64,000 nucleotides of DNA from Hemileia vastatrix (Eukaryota; Basidiomycota; Pucciniomycetes; Pucciniales; Zaghouaniaceae), in the NCBI GenBank assembly GCA_030280995.1, contig JASXTE010000001.1:33289700-33353699 (forward strand), written 5' to 3'. The notes beneath the pieces are model-generated. The model made no database searches. It worked only from the letters and a program-made list of their open reading frames with translations, and was not told where the DNA came from. Positions within the stretch are counted from its first letter, which is position 1. The number at the start of each line of letters is the position of its first letter. The position numbers were made by a program, and so were the translations under genes. This document shows, one piece after another, positions 11,616 through 23,363 of this stretch.

Positions 11616-12308
11616 TGTAGACAATCCTATAGTGCTAGCTATAGTCCTTGACCAAGGGAGTTGGAGAAAAACCAGAAAGAATAACCCCTGTCCCTTAAGA
11701 AAAATAAGTGATATTTACCTGCTACAGTAAATTGGTTCCTGTTTACCAAAATCCCCTTTTCCAACACACTTGACTGCCTGATCAGTCAAGAAAGTAGTCT
11801 CCAGGCAGACTACCAAACCAAAGAACTGAAATGTAGACCAATTCCCACACCAGAGAAAGAAATGATACTTGATGTAGGTTGCAAATCCACACCAGAGACA
11901 GCAATAATACTTGATATAGCTTGCAAGACTACACCAGAGAAAACAGTTCTAAGTTAAGTTAAATGAAGAACTCACTTTGCAATAAACCCAGCCAATTGTG
12001 GCCAGAAAACAGTGAAAACTGAGTGACAAATAAGGATATCACCTCTGGATGGTTGTGTGATAATTAGAGTTTCCCCAAACAGTCTTATTCACTATATAAA
12101 CACAGACTACTAAGAGCCCATGAACACCCACAAATTTGGCGTTCCTGACCACCAAATTAAATAAAACCTCCCTAGAAACGCTTCCCAGCCCTCTAGCACT
12201 GAGGCGGGCAGTCCGCCCAAACTTGGGAGGCCCGCCTGAAGCGGCCTGACCACCCTGAAGGCAGAAAACCACCAAAAATACCCAATATATTTAGAAAAAT
12301 AAACTACA
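11616..12308 (-). repeat. 5' LTR of Ty3-1
   Basis: Plus strand runs from TGTAGACAATCC (11616) to ACTACA (12308), giving TGTAG...CTACA inverted ends. It adjoins the PBS. Length about 693 bp. Contains partial direct repeats around CACACCAGAGA (about 11848-11938). The matching 3' LTR lies outside the window, so the distal boundary rests on terminal sequence only. Confidence 0.65.
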
Positions 12309-14194
12309 ACTACTAAAACCTTTAAAACACATAATTATGCTATAACAACATTGTGACATGAAATGTAGATAAAATTCAGGTGATTCCAATGGTACTAAGC
12401 ACTTAACCCTAAGACTTAAGGTTAGTCCGTAAAACACAAAAAACAAAATTCAACAGCAATGTTTTAAAATGAATAATGAAAATTATACCCCAAATACTTA
12501 GACTATGAAAAATGTCATCTAGATATAAAATATAGAGAATAACCGTGGCTATCCAATGGTAATATCCATATCTCTGTAGTCCCAATATTTTCTGTTTAAA
12601 TCAAGAAAAACACCTAATTATTTAAACAATGCCATTTAAGGCATACCAAAACAACACCAAATAAACCAACAAAGGGCTCTGCCAATTTTGGAAGACCACA
12701 GCAGCAAACAATTCCTATTATTAATAAACTTAATGCAACCTTAGATTTATTATTGAAAGTTAATATTAGGATTTTTAGTACTATTAAAAATAAAAAGAAT
12801 GCATTTTAAGTATTGAAAAAATGTGTATAATATAAGTGATGAGGCTACAGGGGGTTACCCAAGGCCCTTATATAGGCAAGGTATTGAAACTTTATGTTAT
12901 ATTATTAGTTATCAATGGTTAGTAAAAGCCCCTCGCTGTTATCAAGTATTGTCAATCACCTGTCCCCAGTGATTGATGAGTGGACAATGAATTGATTTAT
13001 ACGTTAACAATAAATAATAATGTAATATAAAGAGATAAGAAAAAGAAAAATTGCAATCAATCAGTATTTAGTTGAGTAATGAGAAATAGAGATTTGATAG
13101 CAAAAGAATAAAAAAAACTATCCACTATATAAGTACTCATATTATCATTATTCACCCTTACATCTTGATCACAAAATAAGTATATATTTCTACACATAAA
13201 CGAATTAATCAACGTGCTAAGCAAATGTAGAAGATGACAGAATATAACCACTCAATCTGTAGAGTAGTAACTCAGTCAACCGCTTCCTCCAATACAAGGG
13301 GCCCTCTGAAGCGCCACAGTTTTGTATATACAATAAAAAATAAAATAAAAATAATCATGTAACAAAATTTGAGTAAGTGCAAGGGAACCCATGAAACAAT
13401 TAACTAACACACATAAGTAAGAGCCTAAAATTGCCCAAATTAATCCCAAAAATTCACAAAAAAAATTAGGAGGCAATTAAATAAGTTTAAGGTTCAATAA
13501 AACAATTATTTTAATTTAAAACATGTCTGATAACTCTTTTAAAGAAACCAATTTTAAGTGAAACATAAAAAGGAAATTATCTTAACATATAAAAATAGTG
13601 TAATTAATTAATTTACTATAAAAAATGAATAATTAATGATTATAATTACTTTTATTAGTGTAACAATTATTTTCAAGTAAAACAAATACTTATTATAATA
13701 AAATTACTTTTTTTTTAGAATAAAACATTAATCATTTATTTAATAAAGTGTTTTAAATTGTTTAATACTTTGATGACACAATTATGAATCAAAAAAGCGC
13801 CCAATATTTTTGTTTAATAAGATATTTAAGGCTTTATATAATATATAAATTTAATTAATTAATTTAATTACATTATAAGTTAATTTTACACTTATAATTA
13901 TAATATATGTTTATAATTAATTAATCATTAATTTATATTTATTAAATACATAAAAATGTGCCATAATTTGTAGAATATAAAATATATCATGCTTAATTTA
14001 AATGTATAAATAAATTATATAACAATAAAATTAGTATAACCCTCATTTTATTTTTATTCAATAAGATACTTATATAATTTTATTATGCAATAAAATATTA
14101 ATTTATATACATAAAATGCATATTTTTATGCCCTCTTTTGGTTCCAGTAAATTTACATAACATTTACTGGGCTCATTGTATAGCCTAGCTGACA
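12309..14194 (-). mobile_element. LTR X2, related to solo LTR X1
   Basis: Read on the minus strand it starts at 14194 with TGTCAGCTAGGC and matches X1 for several hundred bases, including the CCTATATAAGGGCC promoter-like block (complement of 12863-12876). A TGTCATCTAGA at 12513 could be its far end, but no target duplication supports that. More likely it continues to 12309 and was cut by insertion of Ty3-1. At 14195 it abuts coding sequence of the Harbinger Myb-like gene. It lacks the solo LTR found in X1 and so serves as an empty site. Confidence 0.65.
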
Positions 14195-14698
14195 CTCCTC
14201 CCACTCAAACTCAAATTTCTAAAAATATTAATTATTCCAGAAATGAAAATCGTGCTTAAAAAGATGCTTTAGATGAACTTCTTGAACCCTCTAGCTCAAA
14301 CTCCAAAACATAAGTGTTGGGCTTCAACTTCAATGAACTTGAAACATCTTTTAAAGCATGTTAATACTTCAACCACCTCTTTATCCTCCCTTGATGATTA
14401 TTTTGAGAAAAATGATATAAGTAAGATTCAGTCACTATATATCTTCTTCAATAACATATTTATTTTTTTCTATTCAATTTTCTCAGTAAAATCCTCTATT
14501 GAAAAAAATGCCCTTGAATTTGAGAAGATGAAGATTGATCATATGCTCATTAAATATAAATGGTCCTTAGATATGGAGGAAATTTTTTTTTTCTTCAATC
14601 AAATTTTGAAAAGGCTAAATGTAAAGCAGAAGAGATTGAAAGAGCTCAAATATTTCTGGAGAAAACAAATGACAGTGAATTTCAAAGAGAAATGACCA
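14195..14698 (+). pseudogene. Harbinger Myb/coiled-coil protein, 3' part (H-a)
   Basis: Corresponds to the last exons of the H-b gene at 38987-40348: a basic/polar stretch, then SSLDDYFEK, an intron 14421-14486 (GTAAG...CTCAG), then a charged helical tail (EFEKMKID...). The matching intron is at 39349-39423 in H-b. The DNA-binding N-terminus has been removed by the LTR ending at 14194. A stop occurs in the upstream part. Assignment rests on alignment with H-b. Confidence 0.6.
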
Positions 14699-14699
14699 G

Positions 14700-15457
14700 T
14701 TGTGAATTTTAATAACAAGATAGTTTTTAAAAAAAAGAATTCATAACAGAATGGATAAAAAATGGCCAATCATATTAAGTCATTATTAAATTACTTGACT
14801 TATTTAATAGATTGATTGTTTGTTTTGTTAAATTAATTTTTTTTATTTCTTTTTGTTGATAATTTCAATTGTGCTGACTTTTTACAGGTTTGATTCTAGA
14901 TGATTTTTTTTTTGCAAAAATTTGAAAAACTCATACATTATTTATTCTTTACATTCAAATCATTAAATTTTCTTTTCTAAATACAGTTAAGTCAACAAAA
15001 CTCTATATCTGTTTTAAAAATTTGGCAATACCCTCTCCTAAATTTTATTGAAGAAAGGGGTGGGTATCACCAAAATTTTTCTAAGTCATCAATTTAACAT
15101 GTCAGATTTGAAAATTTGGTGAAACCTTTCCCTGAATTTTATTGAAGCAAGGGGTGAAAATCACCAAAATTTAATATAATTCCATAAATTAATTAATAAA
15201 TAAATAAGAAATCTCAAATTTTCTAGTTTTAAAGTAATTACAATTCCTCAAGATAAAATGTGGACCAAGTTGAGAAACTAAGTTTGGTACTTTCCACAGG
15301 TATAGGTGAGATGAATGCCATGAAACAAATTAATGTGATCATGATTACCTTTTATACAACACAAGGTTGTTGGCTCAATACCTTAATTTAGTAAATTGAA
15401 ATATAAGATTTAATTTTTAAAAATTTATGAAAGAATAAAAAATATCAAATGACTTTA
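14700..15457. other. AT-rich interval of H-a with two repeat units
   Basis: Non-coding. Two copies of a unit of about 105-125 bp lie around 15020-15180 (CCTCTCCTAAATTTTATTGAAG... / CCCTGAATTTTATTGAAGC...). They match, in the opposite orientation, the tandem array at 38395-38850 in H-b. The rest is AT-rich sequence with nothing recognisable. Confidence 0.6.
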
Positions 15458-16670
15458 TTAATCTGCATACTTTTTAGATATACTTAAAATTTTATTAAAT
15501 TTATAGCTTTTACCTTCTTTTTTTACCTTGTTGATCTGTTGGATTAGTTTTTGACTAATTTTGATGGAGCAGCAAAAATGAGTAAAGTTGTGAAAAGATT
15601 CCAAACTAGGGGGAGCTTTTGTTGTTTGGTGATTATCCTTGGAAGAGTTTCAAATAGTTTCAATGATTACATTTCCCAATCCAAAATTTATTACACAGTT
15701 TTTATCCAGAAAGTTTAATCCATGACCTTTTATTTTAGCTGGATAAGGAATAGGTTGTCCAGTAATAGGATTAATATAAGAGAAAATCCTTAAAGTAATA
15801 TAATTGGTGTCATTCTTATTGGTATGAATCTTTTTATGAGAACCAGAATGAGTAATTATAACATTGGAGAATAATAGATAATCACTGCTAACCTCTTCCC
15901 ACTCAGAGTCACACCAATTTGGAATTACAACTCTGGTTGCAAGTTCATGATTGGATTCAAAGGCTTTGTTACAGATTTTTTTGAGTCAAAGAGCAAGAAA
16001 AGAATTAAAGGAAGGTAATGAGCCCCATAATCATAAATCATTATTTTTCTCCACTTTAGATAAGTTTATAAGTAACATATATATGCCTATGGAATTAAAT
16101 TTAGTGAAAAATATAATGAATGAAACCAAAAAAACTAATTGACTTACCAAGAGAATAAAATTTAATAAATCCTGCTCTCCATCCAAAACCAATCATGATA
16201 CCACCCAAAAAATTCTTATTTTTAATTGATAATCAAACCAAATCCATTTGATATAGTATAGAGATGAGATCAGATAGTTGTTTAAAGGCTTCATCTTTTA
16301 CTCCATCAAATGAATAAATTTTATAAATAATTTGAGGTTTAAAAGTACTACTGATTACTGCCTTCACTTCATGTTGTCCTAAGCTTATTATATATTCAAT
16401 ATCTTCAGGTAACTTCCTGGGATATTTTTCTTTTTTATTGAATTTAGTTTTGAAATACTTGATAATTGATATATGGCCAAATAGAATATCCATGTAAATT
16501 TTTTTTTAAATATCTTTTGCATTGCTAAGATTGATCTTAATTTTTTATTGTTAAAGGTTTTGAAGAAGATTGGAAAGAAGTTGAAATTGAAGAAGATGAT
16601 AAAGAAGATAATGATGAACAAAGAGGTGTAAGGCTTGAATAAGAATAAAAAGTCTTTTTTTTTTTGAAAA
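15458..16670 (-). pseudogene. Tet/JBP-like 2OG-Fe(II) oxygenase of H-a
   Basis: Homologue of the gene at 36890-38101. Ser-rich N-terminus, then LPEDIEYI, DEAFKQLSDLI, and an intron at 16087-16147 (GTAAG...CATAG) in the same place as in H-b. It continues with PNWCDSEWEE, FSNVIITHSG, INPITGQPIPYPAKIKGHG and KDNHQTT. Fe(II) and 2-oxoglutarate dioxygenases of this group use an HxD...H triad. Here the HxD position reads H-T-N (15818-15826), so the carboxylate ligand is lost. Stops also interrupt it. Family assignment is by motif memory; moderate confidence. Confidence 0.6.
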
Positions 16671-16924
16671 AAATTTTTACTGGTCAAAAAAACATCAAAT
16701 TTTTTTTAAAAAATAATGATAAACTCACACAATTTAAATTAAATAACCCTAAAGATTTTCATTAAATAATAAATAAGAATAATTATTACTTTACTTCAAT
16801 TTGACAAGTTTTTTTTGGTTAATTCTGGACAAAAAAAATAAAAAAAAGAAAAAGAAAAATTTAATAATACTTTTATGTTAATTTTTTAATTTCTCCCTTA
16901 TTGATACCTGTATAACTTTTTTTA

Positions 16925-17193
16925 ATGTTTTTATTACTCCCTTATTGTTCCCCTTTCTGCACTTGTAAAGCTTCTCTAAAGCCCATTTCAAACTCCCTCC
17001 CAACCACCCAAATCTTCATCAAAAACCCCCAACACACCTCCCAAACCCTCTCCAAACCACCCCAAAAAGCCACCCATAACCCTCTTCAAAAGCCCCTTAA
17101 TGCCCCCCTATAACCCCCTTTAATAAAACCTTCAATCTCCATTGGTACACACTTTAAATCCCCCCAACCCTCTTCAAAACACCTCCTGAAACC
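16925..17193. repeat. C-rich (pyrimidine) block of H-a, left part
   Basis: CCC-rich degenerate repeats (CCAAACCCTC-like). Interrupted by the solo LTR at 17194 and resumed at 17967, then followed by a G-rich block (18225-18430). Forms one half of a long pyrimidine/purine inverted arrangement between the transposase and oxygenase genes. Confidence 0.75.
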
Positions 17194-17966
17194 TGTCACC
17201 GGAGGACCTACGCACAAGGTCAAGGATGTTCCTGAAAATGAGATGAGGGATTTAGAAACTTCTTTGAAGCACAGAGGAATGATTCGAGGAAGTGATTCAA
17301 AGGTCACTCGAAGTAAGAGCTACGGGTTCAAGGTATGTTTGAGAAGAATTATAATATAGTTTCAAAGGTAATAGGAATTCTTAAGATCTCACAAAGGGTT
17401 GGAAACTCAACAATCAAGGATTTAGGATTTTAGACATGATTACTGAGAAAGTTTAAAGAAAAATACAATAACAATGATTTAATTTTGTAATTTTACCACT
17501 ATTAAATGTAAATACGTTTTATAATTTAATTCTAAGGAATGTCGAACCAAAAACCCAACCCTTTTATATCCTTTATTCCTCCTTGCATTGACCTCCCTCT
17601 CATTGCACCATTCCCATACCACAGACCATTAATAACATACACTTAGACCCTCTTTGCTAATATCCGTCCATGTTCAATTTACCCCTTTTAATTAATTAAC
17701 AAAATTTTTAATGAAAACTACTAATGTACTATTACGTTGATCATAGCGCTGTGCGTCACTTATTGAAATTAAGACTAAGACACACTATTGAGAGATTGAC
17801 TTATTTAGATTTAGAGTTTAGGCTAGCGCAGTTGAATAGTAAGTACACAAAGGGGAATCACAGTTGCTATGGAGAATTGCTTTCTGCGCTTCGAGTATAG
17901 ATTTAGAACTTGATATTATTGATTTAATGAGCTGCTTTTGCCTCGAGTGTCACGTGGCGCATGACA
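17194..17966 (-). mobile_element. Solo LTR in H-a, TSD AAACC
   Basis: Bounded by TGTCA (17194) and TGACA (17962-17966) with a perfect 5 bp duplication AAACC at 17189-17193 and 17967-17971. A TATA-like GATATAAAAGGG is on the minus strand (complement near 17562-17573), giving the orientation. 773 bp, no coding content, not closely similar to the other LTRs here. It is more GC-rich than its surroundings. Confidence 0.85.
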
Positions 17967-18450
17967 AAACCCCCCAAACCCTCTTAATCCCCCCCCCTCA
18001 AACCACCTCTAGATTCCCTTCAAAAATGTTGTTTAACCCCCAATTTTTATCAATTTTTCATTAGTTAATGAAAAATTGATAACAATCATTTTCTAACTAA
18101 TCAAATCATTAGCAATTTGATAAGTTAATGAATTATTTTTACCAGTTGATTATTAACTAAAAAACAATTGAGAGAAATAAATAGTTAACTAAAAACAATC
18201 AAAAAAAATTTTTTTTAATAAATAATTAGGGAGAAAGGGGTAAGGGAGTTTATAGGGGGGTGTTTGAAGTGGGTGTAGGGTTAGTTTGAGGGGGTTAAAG
18301 GGGGGTTTGAAGCAGGTTTAGGGGTAGTTTGAGGGGGGGAAATGAGGGATTAATAGAGGGGAGGAAAAAGGGGGTTTGAGGGAGTAATAGGGGGGGAGTA
18401 AAAGGGGGTTTGTGGCTGCCAAAGAGAAGGGAATGTAAGGAATAAGGAAA
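17967..18450. repeat. C-rich then G-rich inverted block of H-a
   Basis: C-runs at 17970-18040; a perfect 17 bp-arm palindrome centred near 18063 (arms TTATCAATTTTTCATTA, 18046-18081); then G-runs at 18225-18430 built from GGGGGTTTGAGG-like units. Many closely spaced G3-G7 runs give G-quadruplex potential on the plus strand. H-b has an equivalent block at 35810-36410. Confidence 0.75.
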
Positions 18451-19189
18451 TTAAGGAGGAGGGAAAGGTGGTATAATAACCAGGCCAAGGAGGGATAAAG
18501 AGGGGATGATGGAGAGTAAAAAAAAAGAGAAAAAAGAGAGTGAAAGAAAAGAGTGTTGATTTAGCCTTGAAAAACAGAAAAATAACCAATTAAAAAAAAG
18601 AAAAAAGAAAACAGAAAAAATAACAAAAAAAAGTATAATTAGCAAACAAAAAATCAAAAGAAATGAATAGAATGACTTACCTTGAAAGATAAGATGAGAA
18701 AACAATTGACTTCCAATGATTTGAGGGATATTTGAGGAGAGGAAGAAAAATGGATATGAGGGATGTAAAAAAGAAGAATGACTGAAAAATTATGTGATAG
18801 CTGTAAATATGCATTTTCATGTTGAGGTGGTGACCAAAAATAAAAGAGACAGAGACAAAGAGAATTTCACTGAAAATTCAAAATAAGAGCCAATATGCAA
18901 AAAAGAAAATTACAAAAAAAAAGAATAATACATGCAACTTGATCATTTGAAGAGTATGAAAAAAAAAAATTAAAAGGGTTTTATTGAGAAAAGTTAGAGT
19001 ATTATTGGCATAATGATGGAGAGTATCCCAGTTAGAAGAAAGATTAATAGTAGATAAAAATGAACTGAATTTCATAATAATTTAAGAATGAATTGCTAAA
19101 TATCCCAATGTGCTAGCGTGATTGGAAGAATTTTGACCCATATGCTAGTGGTTTCAGAAATAGAAGTTTTGCATATAGTAGAGGTGTTT
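18451..19189. other. A-rich downstream flank of H-a transposase
   Basis: Purine-rich and A-rich sequence between the G-rich block and the 3' end of the transposase. Hydrophobic reading frames on the minus strand here are products of T-rich composition. The equivalent stretch in H-b (35342-35810) is likewise T-rich. No feature recognised. Confidence 0.5.
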
Positions 19190-20357
19190 CAACTTCTTCA
19201 TCCTCATATAAATATACCCATTATTATTTGAGGTAAGCAAGCAGGTTATGAAGTATAGTTCAACACAGAATCCAGTTGATCACTGCCTCCATTTTGGACC
19301 TATTTCTAAGAGGACTTTTTAATTCCCTTAAACTTGAAAAACAGCCTTTCAAGCTTTGAATAGAATGTTCAATATGGACTCTTGACTTTTGCAAATGATT
19401 GTTGAACTTGGCATTTTGACTGTCTTCAGATTCTTCTCCCCAAAAAGCAGGAAGTACATACTTTCCATTCACACAATCAGAATCAGCCAGAAGATTCTTT
19501 TCTTTATCAAAGAATTTTTCAGGCTCTTTTAAAATTTTCATTATTTTAAAAGCATAGGAATCATGACATGATCCAGGATAGACAGAAAGAAAGATATAAT
19601 TTTTTTATTGATGTCACATATAAGCTGAACAGAAATTGAATATCTGTAGAGAATATATAGTTTCTTTTGTTATTATGAAGAAAAAGAAAGAATGTAATTA
19701 AAAATAAGCCACTTCTTTTTATGGTCAAAGTAATTGTTTCCACATTGAGCAGGTTAATGACTCAAAGGAATAGTAGTACCATCAACAAAACCAATACATC
19801 CTGGGAAGCCCTCTGCTTGCATAACCTGAGATGATTCAAGTCACTCTTCTTTAGTTTGCTAGGTGAGAAGTTTAGATTCCAAACAATTGATAGCAGTGAT
19901 GCATGATTTTTTATAAGTGTTAACAGAGCCATACCCTAAATCAAATACATTTTCAAAATGTTTCAAGGCAGCTCCATTACCATTGGAACTCAAATGGCAT
20001 AGTGTGATGGCAAATTGAATTGAAGGATCATGTTGAGGATTTTGAGAATTATTGTGAAAGATGAGGTGTTCCTGAATAAGATAAAGCAATTTATGAAAAA
20101 ATTCCTGAGAAGTCCTGAAAAACTGTCTAAAACTTGGTACAGATAGGTTAAGAAGGGTTTGAATGGTGTACTTGGGGGTGTGAAGTACCTGAGGCTTTCT
20201 AGGAAGAAGGTAACATTTTCTGGACATTCTTGATAAAAAAAAGAAAATATTCTTCAAGATCAGAATCAGAATAACAATCAGAGTCAAAGAGGAGGTCAAG
20301 AATTATTTAAGACATTTCTTGATGTAGCTTATCACAATTTGAGTGTGAGGAAGGCAT
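19190..20357 (-). pseudogene. PIF/Harbinger DDE transposase of H-a
   Basis: DDE_Tnp_4-type transposase. The start is ATG at 20357, downstream of a TATATAAGAG-like box. N-terminal fungal block (FRQFFRTSQEFFHKL; HNNSQNPQ; NGNGAALKHF) is at 19859-20299. GFVDGTT with the first catalytic Asp lies near 19780, DSDCVNGKYVLPAF (second Asp) near 19480, and the Glu region SRVHIEHSIQ at about 19370. Several stops. One TAG (about 19859) falls at the same codon as a TAG in H-b, where the family normally has Trp (WPT motif). Confidence 0.85.
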
Positions 20358-20429
20358 GACTCTTATATGGTGTAGAAAAAGAAGATTTCTATAATACTAA
20401 GCTATGGACAAAATTCCTAGATGGGTTGG

Positions 20430-21006
20430 TTCTTCTTTCTAAATCTAATTCAAAAAAGAAGTGCCTTCCACTCTAATATTTAAAGACAGTCAAATCACAT
20501 ATTGTAAGTCTTGGTTATCTATATTTTTCTAATGGAAGAGAAAGTAGAATAGATTTGTAGAGATATTTTTTTTAAAAGAAAAGGGGAAACATATTTTAAA
20601 ATAAGCAATCAAACTGTTGGCTAGATCTATTATCAGTAAGCGCTAGTACTCTCAGTCACTCCCTCTTGAAGTGCTCTATCTAATACTATCCTTACTGTAG
20701 CAATAAAATAACTCTACAGTGCTACTTCTGGTATGCACACCCAATATTTAAAAAAAATAAAAATATATCTATTTCACTTTTTTATTTAAAAAAAATATCT
20801 ACTGTTATTTATTTTCTAACTTTTTCTATTCTATATTTTTCTACTCCCCCTACACTATTTACAAGTGAGTGCTTATATACATTTATATTATCAGTGCCCC
20901 TTTCCTATATTTCCTTGCACTTTGTGTTTTTCTTCACAAGTTCAACGCTAATACAAGCATATCAAATGGTATCTAAGTATCTCATTACTCTATTTACAAT
21001 TATTTT
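20430..21006. other. Copia-LTR-like sequence with AGCGCT motifs
   Basis: Similar over about 300 bp (GATGGGTTGGTTCTTC..., CTACTCCCTCTTG...) to the solo LTR inside the leader of chromovirus A (24419-25509). It lies just downstream of a copia RNase H fragment on the minus strand, so it may be the 3' LTR of that element. Ends not resolved. Confidence 0.45.
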
Positions 21007-21249
21007 TTAAGTCTTGGTTCTAATTGCACCTGAAACTCCACTCTTCTGTACATACCCTACTCTTCCTGAGATTCCTAACTTAAATAATAGGTACTGTATC
21101 TCCTTCATACCTATTGTATAGCTCACACATTCTACATGAGTCTCTGATAATAATAAAACTATATTCTCTAAGAAATTGACTTCCTTATTCTGGATCTTAC
21201 CTGCTATCATTTGTTTGAGCGCTACCTCTTTCCTTGACATATTTTTCAT
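21007..21249 (-). pseudogene. Copia RNase H fragment (element C2)
   Basis: LSETHVECVSYTIGMKEIQYL matches the copia RNase H pattern in which ALS.aEAEY is followed by a KE..WL helix. The upstream part is missing; it ends at 21260 where the LTR of C1 begins. It is separate from the RNase H of C1 at 22523-23063, so a second copia element into which C1 inserted is the simplest reading. Non-functional fragment. Confidence 0.5.
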
Positions 21250-21260
21250 CTCACTGGTTG

Positions 21261-22433
21261 TGTCAGCCTAGGTATCCCCAGGACTGAGTATTTCTTATGC
21301 TAAAAATAAGATAACCTTAATTAAATTTAGCTTATATCTTAAAAATAAAGTTAAAACACTTATATATATGGTTATGATACATATATATATAATTATTACA
21401 CTATTATATGACTTATAGTAATTTAAACAGCTTATCCATAGCCTAATATTACTTATTAAGGTGTTAATGGAGTCATAATATACTTATACTAAGTGATATT
21501 AAGTAATTATAAACATACATAAGCTTATATGTATACATAAATCTCATATTCAGTGAAATATGTGGTATATTATGTATATTTAGGTCTATAAGTGGGTTTT
21601 ACCTCTTAATAGTCTATAAACTTTGTTTTCCTGCTTATTTTAGGTCATATGGACATATTAAGTGGCTTCACAACGCCTAAAAAGCATATACACCTATTTC
21701 AGGTGCATATACTCAGTTTGGACAACTTAATCTGCTTCCTTGGATGGATTTTCACGGATTTATGGGTTGGGAGATCAGTGCTGGGTTGATATGGATGCTT
21801 GGGGATTTTATTGGAGGCTTGGACATTTAATTTGATTCTTAATATGCTTTTGGTTTCATTATATTCTCTTTGGATGAGTTATTTTACCTGTTTCTTTATG
21901 GTATCCACTTTCATCTGTTTATTCTATTTATGGTACGGGTCTGTGGTATCATTAATTGTGATGGAGGGTCCTTACTAGAGGTCTAGGTGTTGAATCTGCT
22001 TGAATTTGAAGCCATGGGGAGGTTATGGGACCTCAAAGTGCTGTAATAGCCAGGGATAGCAGTGAAATCATCTGGATTGAAGGTCTGTGCACTCCAGTGG
22101 ATTTTGGTATAAGTAAGGGAGGATTTGACGGGTTATTTGACATCACTTACTTACTACACATCAAATAACCATTATAACACAATTTTATCATATAGAAATA
22201 TATTATAAAGCATCTATAAATTGATATTATCTTTATATAAGCTATAACTATATTTTATTTATCTATTTTCCACCACTAGCACGCATAAAAATCCAAGTAT
22301 TGTGAGTTTATATTGAGAATAACTATTTTATTAGTCTTCCCCTGAGGTTTAATCACTAAATCATTTATAAATCAGTAGTTGGACCATTAAAATTTACTAT
22401 TAAATCATTCTTAGATACTAGCATACACTGACA
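21261..22433 (-). repeat. 3' LTR of copia C1 (W1)
   Basis: Minus strand starts TGTCAGTGTATGC (22433) and ends CCTAGGCTGACA (21261), 1173 bp. It is an inverted match to W2 (23064-53322, interrupted). It follows the RNase H C-terminus of C1 by about 90 bp. The alternative is an unrelated solo LTR: no target duplication is visible at its far end (GGTTG against TATAG). Confidence 0.6.
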
Positions 22434-22522
22434 TATAGTATATAGTTTTGTGAAGTAGAAAAAGAAAGATAAAAAAATAAACAGATTTAAAGAAAATTGA
22501 GTAATAAAATACCAAATAAAAA

Positions 22523-23063
22523 TCATGTCACTAAACCCATTTCCCCAAAAATTTTCAACATATTAACACTGTATAATGATTTTGTCATGCTGTCTGAATT
22601 TTGTGATTTTCTGAATATCCAGATCAATTTCAATTTTTTTTCAAAATCCAATTGATTCAAGAAATAAAAATCTCTAGTAGCTTTTCTTGTGTCTTTGTTG
22701 GAGGGTTGATTATACCCAATATCAATTGCCATGTTTTTTTTCAATACAACATTACCCCAGAATCATTACCTGTATAATCTTCTATCAGATTTCTAACCCA
22801 TAAACTTGTTCTTGCCCCCATACCTAGTGCCATGTACTCAGCATATGAGGTAGCAAGAGCAACTGATTTCTGTCACTTTTCCATCCAACATACTGGTACA
22901 TTACACACTCATATCACATTAACATTCCCTTCTCTCCACCCCTCCCTCTCTATTCCATGTCTACAAATACTTCTATTTCAACTTGAACTACTTTACCTGG
23001 AGCAATCTTGAACTTTAGATATCTATTTTTTGTAACACGTTATATTAGGTGGTTGAGAGTATT
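22523..23063 (-). pseudogene. RNase H of copia C1
   Basis: KIAPGKVVQVEIEVFVDMEW (first catalytic Asp region), then QKSVALATSYAEYMALG (catalytic Glu region), and LNQLDFEKKLKLIWI...MTKSLYSVNMLKIFGEMGL at the C-terminus. This is a typical fungal copia RNase H in several frames with stops. It is cut on its 5' side by W2 at 23064. RT is continued at 53323. Confidence 0.75.
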
Positions 23064-23363
23064 TGTCAGTGTATGCTAGTATGCAAGTATGATTTATTAG
23101 TAAATAATAATGGTCCAACTACCTATTGATAAATTATTTAGTGATTAAACCTTGGGGGAAGACTAATAAAATAGATATGCTTGGTGTTAACTCACAACAT
23201 TTGGATTGGTGCATGCAAGTGGTGGAAATTAAGTTAATAAAATATAGTTATAGATAATATAAAGATAATATCAATTTATAAATGCTTTAAAATATATTTA
23301 TATACTAAAATAATTGTGTTATAATATTTATTTTAATTTTAGTAAGTAAGTGATGTCCAATAA

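Larger units (their letters stand above)
1..12308 (-). mobile_element. Ty3/gypsy element Ty3-1, decayed, 3' end off window
   Basis: Minus-strand Ty3-type retrotransposon. In transcript order it has a 5' LTR (11616-12308), PBS (11595-11611), gag, protease, RT-RNase H, integrase, then a long 3' region with hairpins and the TTTTA array. The 3' LTR is not in the window. Proteins are clearly homologous along their length to Ty3-2 (40601-53095), but every ORF here is broken. Later insertions are a solo LTR at 1742-3687 and a MITE at 5854-6086. Domain order RT-RH-IN shows Ty3/gypsy rather than copia. Confidence 0.88.
14195..20420 (-). mobile_element. PIF/Harbinger transposon H-a, truncated
   Basis: Same gene order as H-b in the opposite direction: transposase (19190-20357, minus), low-complexity purine/pyrimidine region, Tet-like oxygenase (15458-16670, minus), about 125 bp tandem repeats, then a Myb-like gene (plus). 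The left end is cut by LTR X2 at 14194. No terminal inverted repeat was found at the right end, where copia-like sequence begins near 20430. It contains the solo LTR at 17194-17966. Confidence 0.75.

Noticed and set aside
18225..18430. Interstitial telomere repeat
   Set aside because: G-runs are irregular in length and spacing and have no TTAGGG-type unit.
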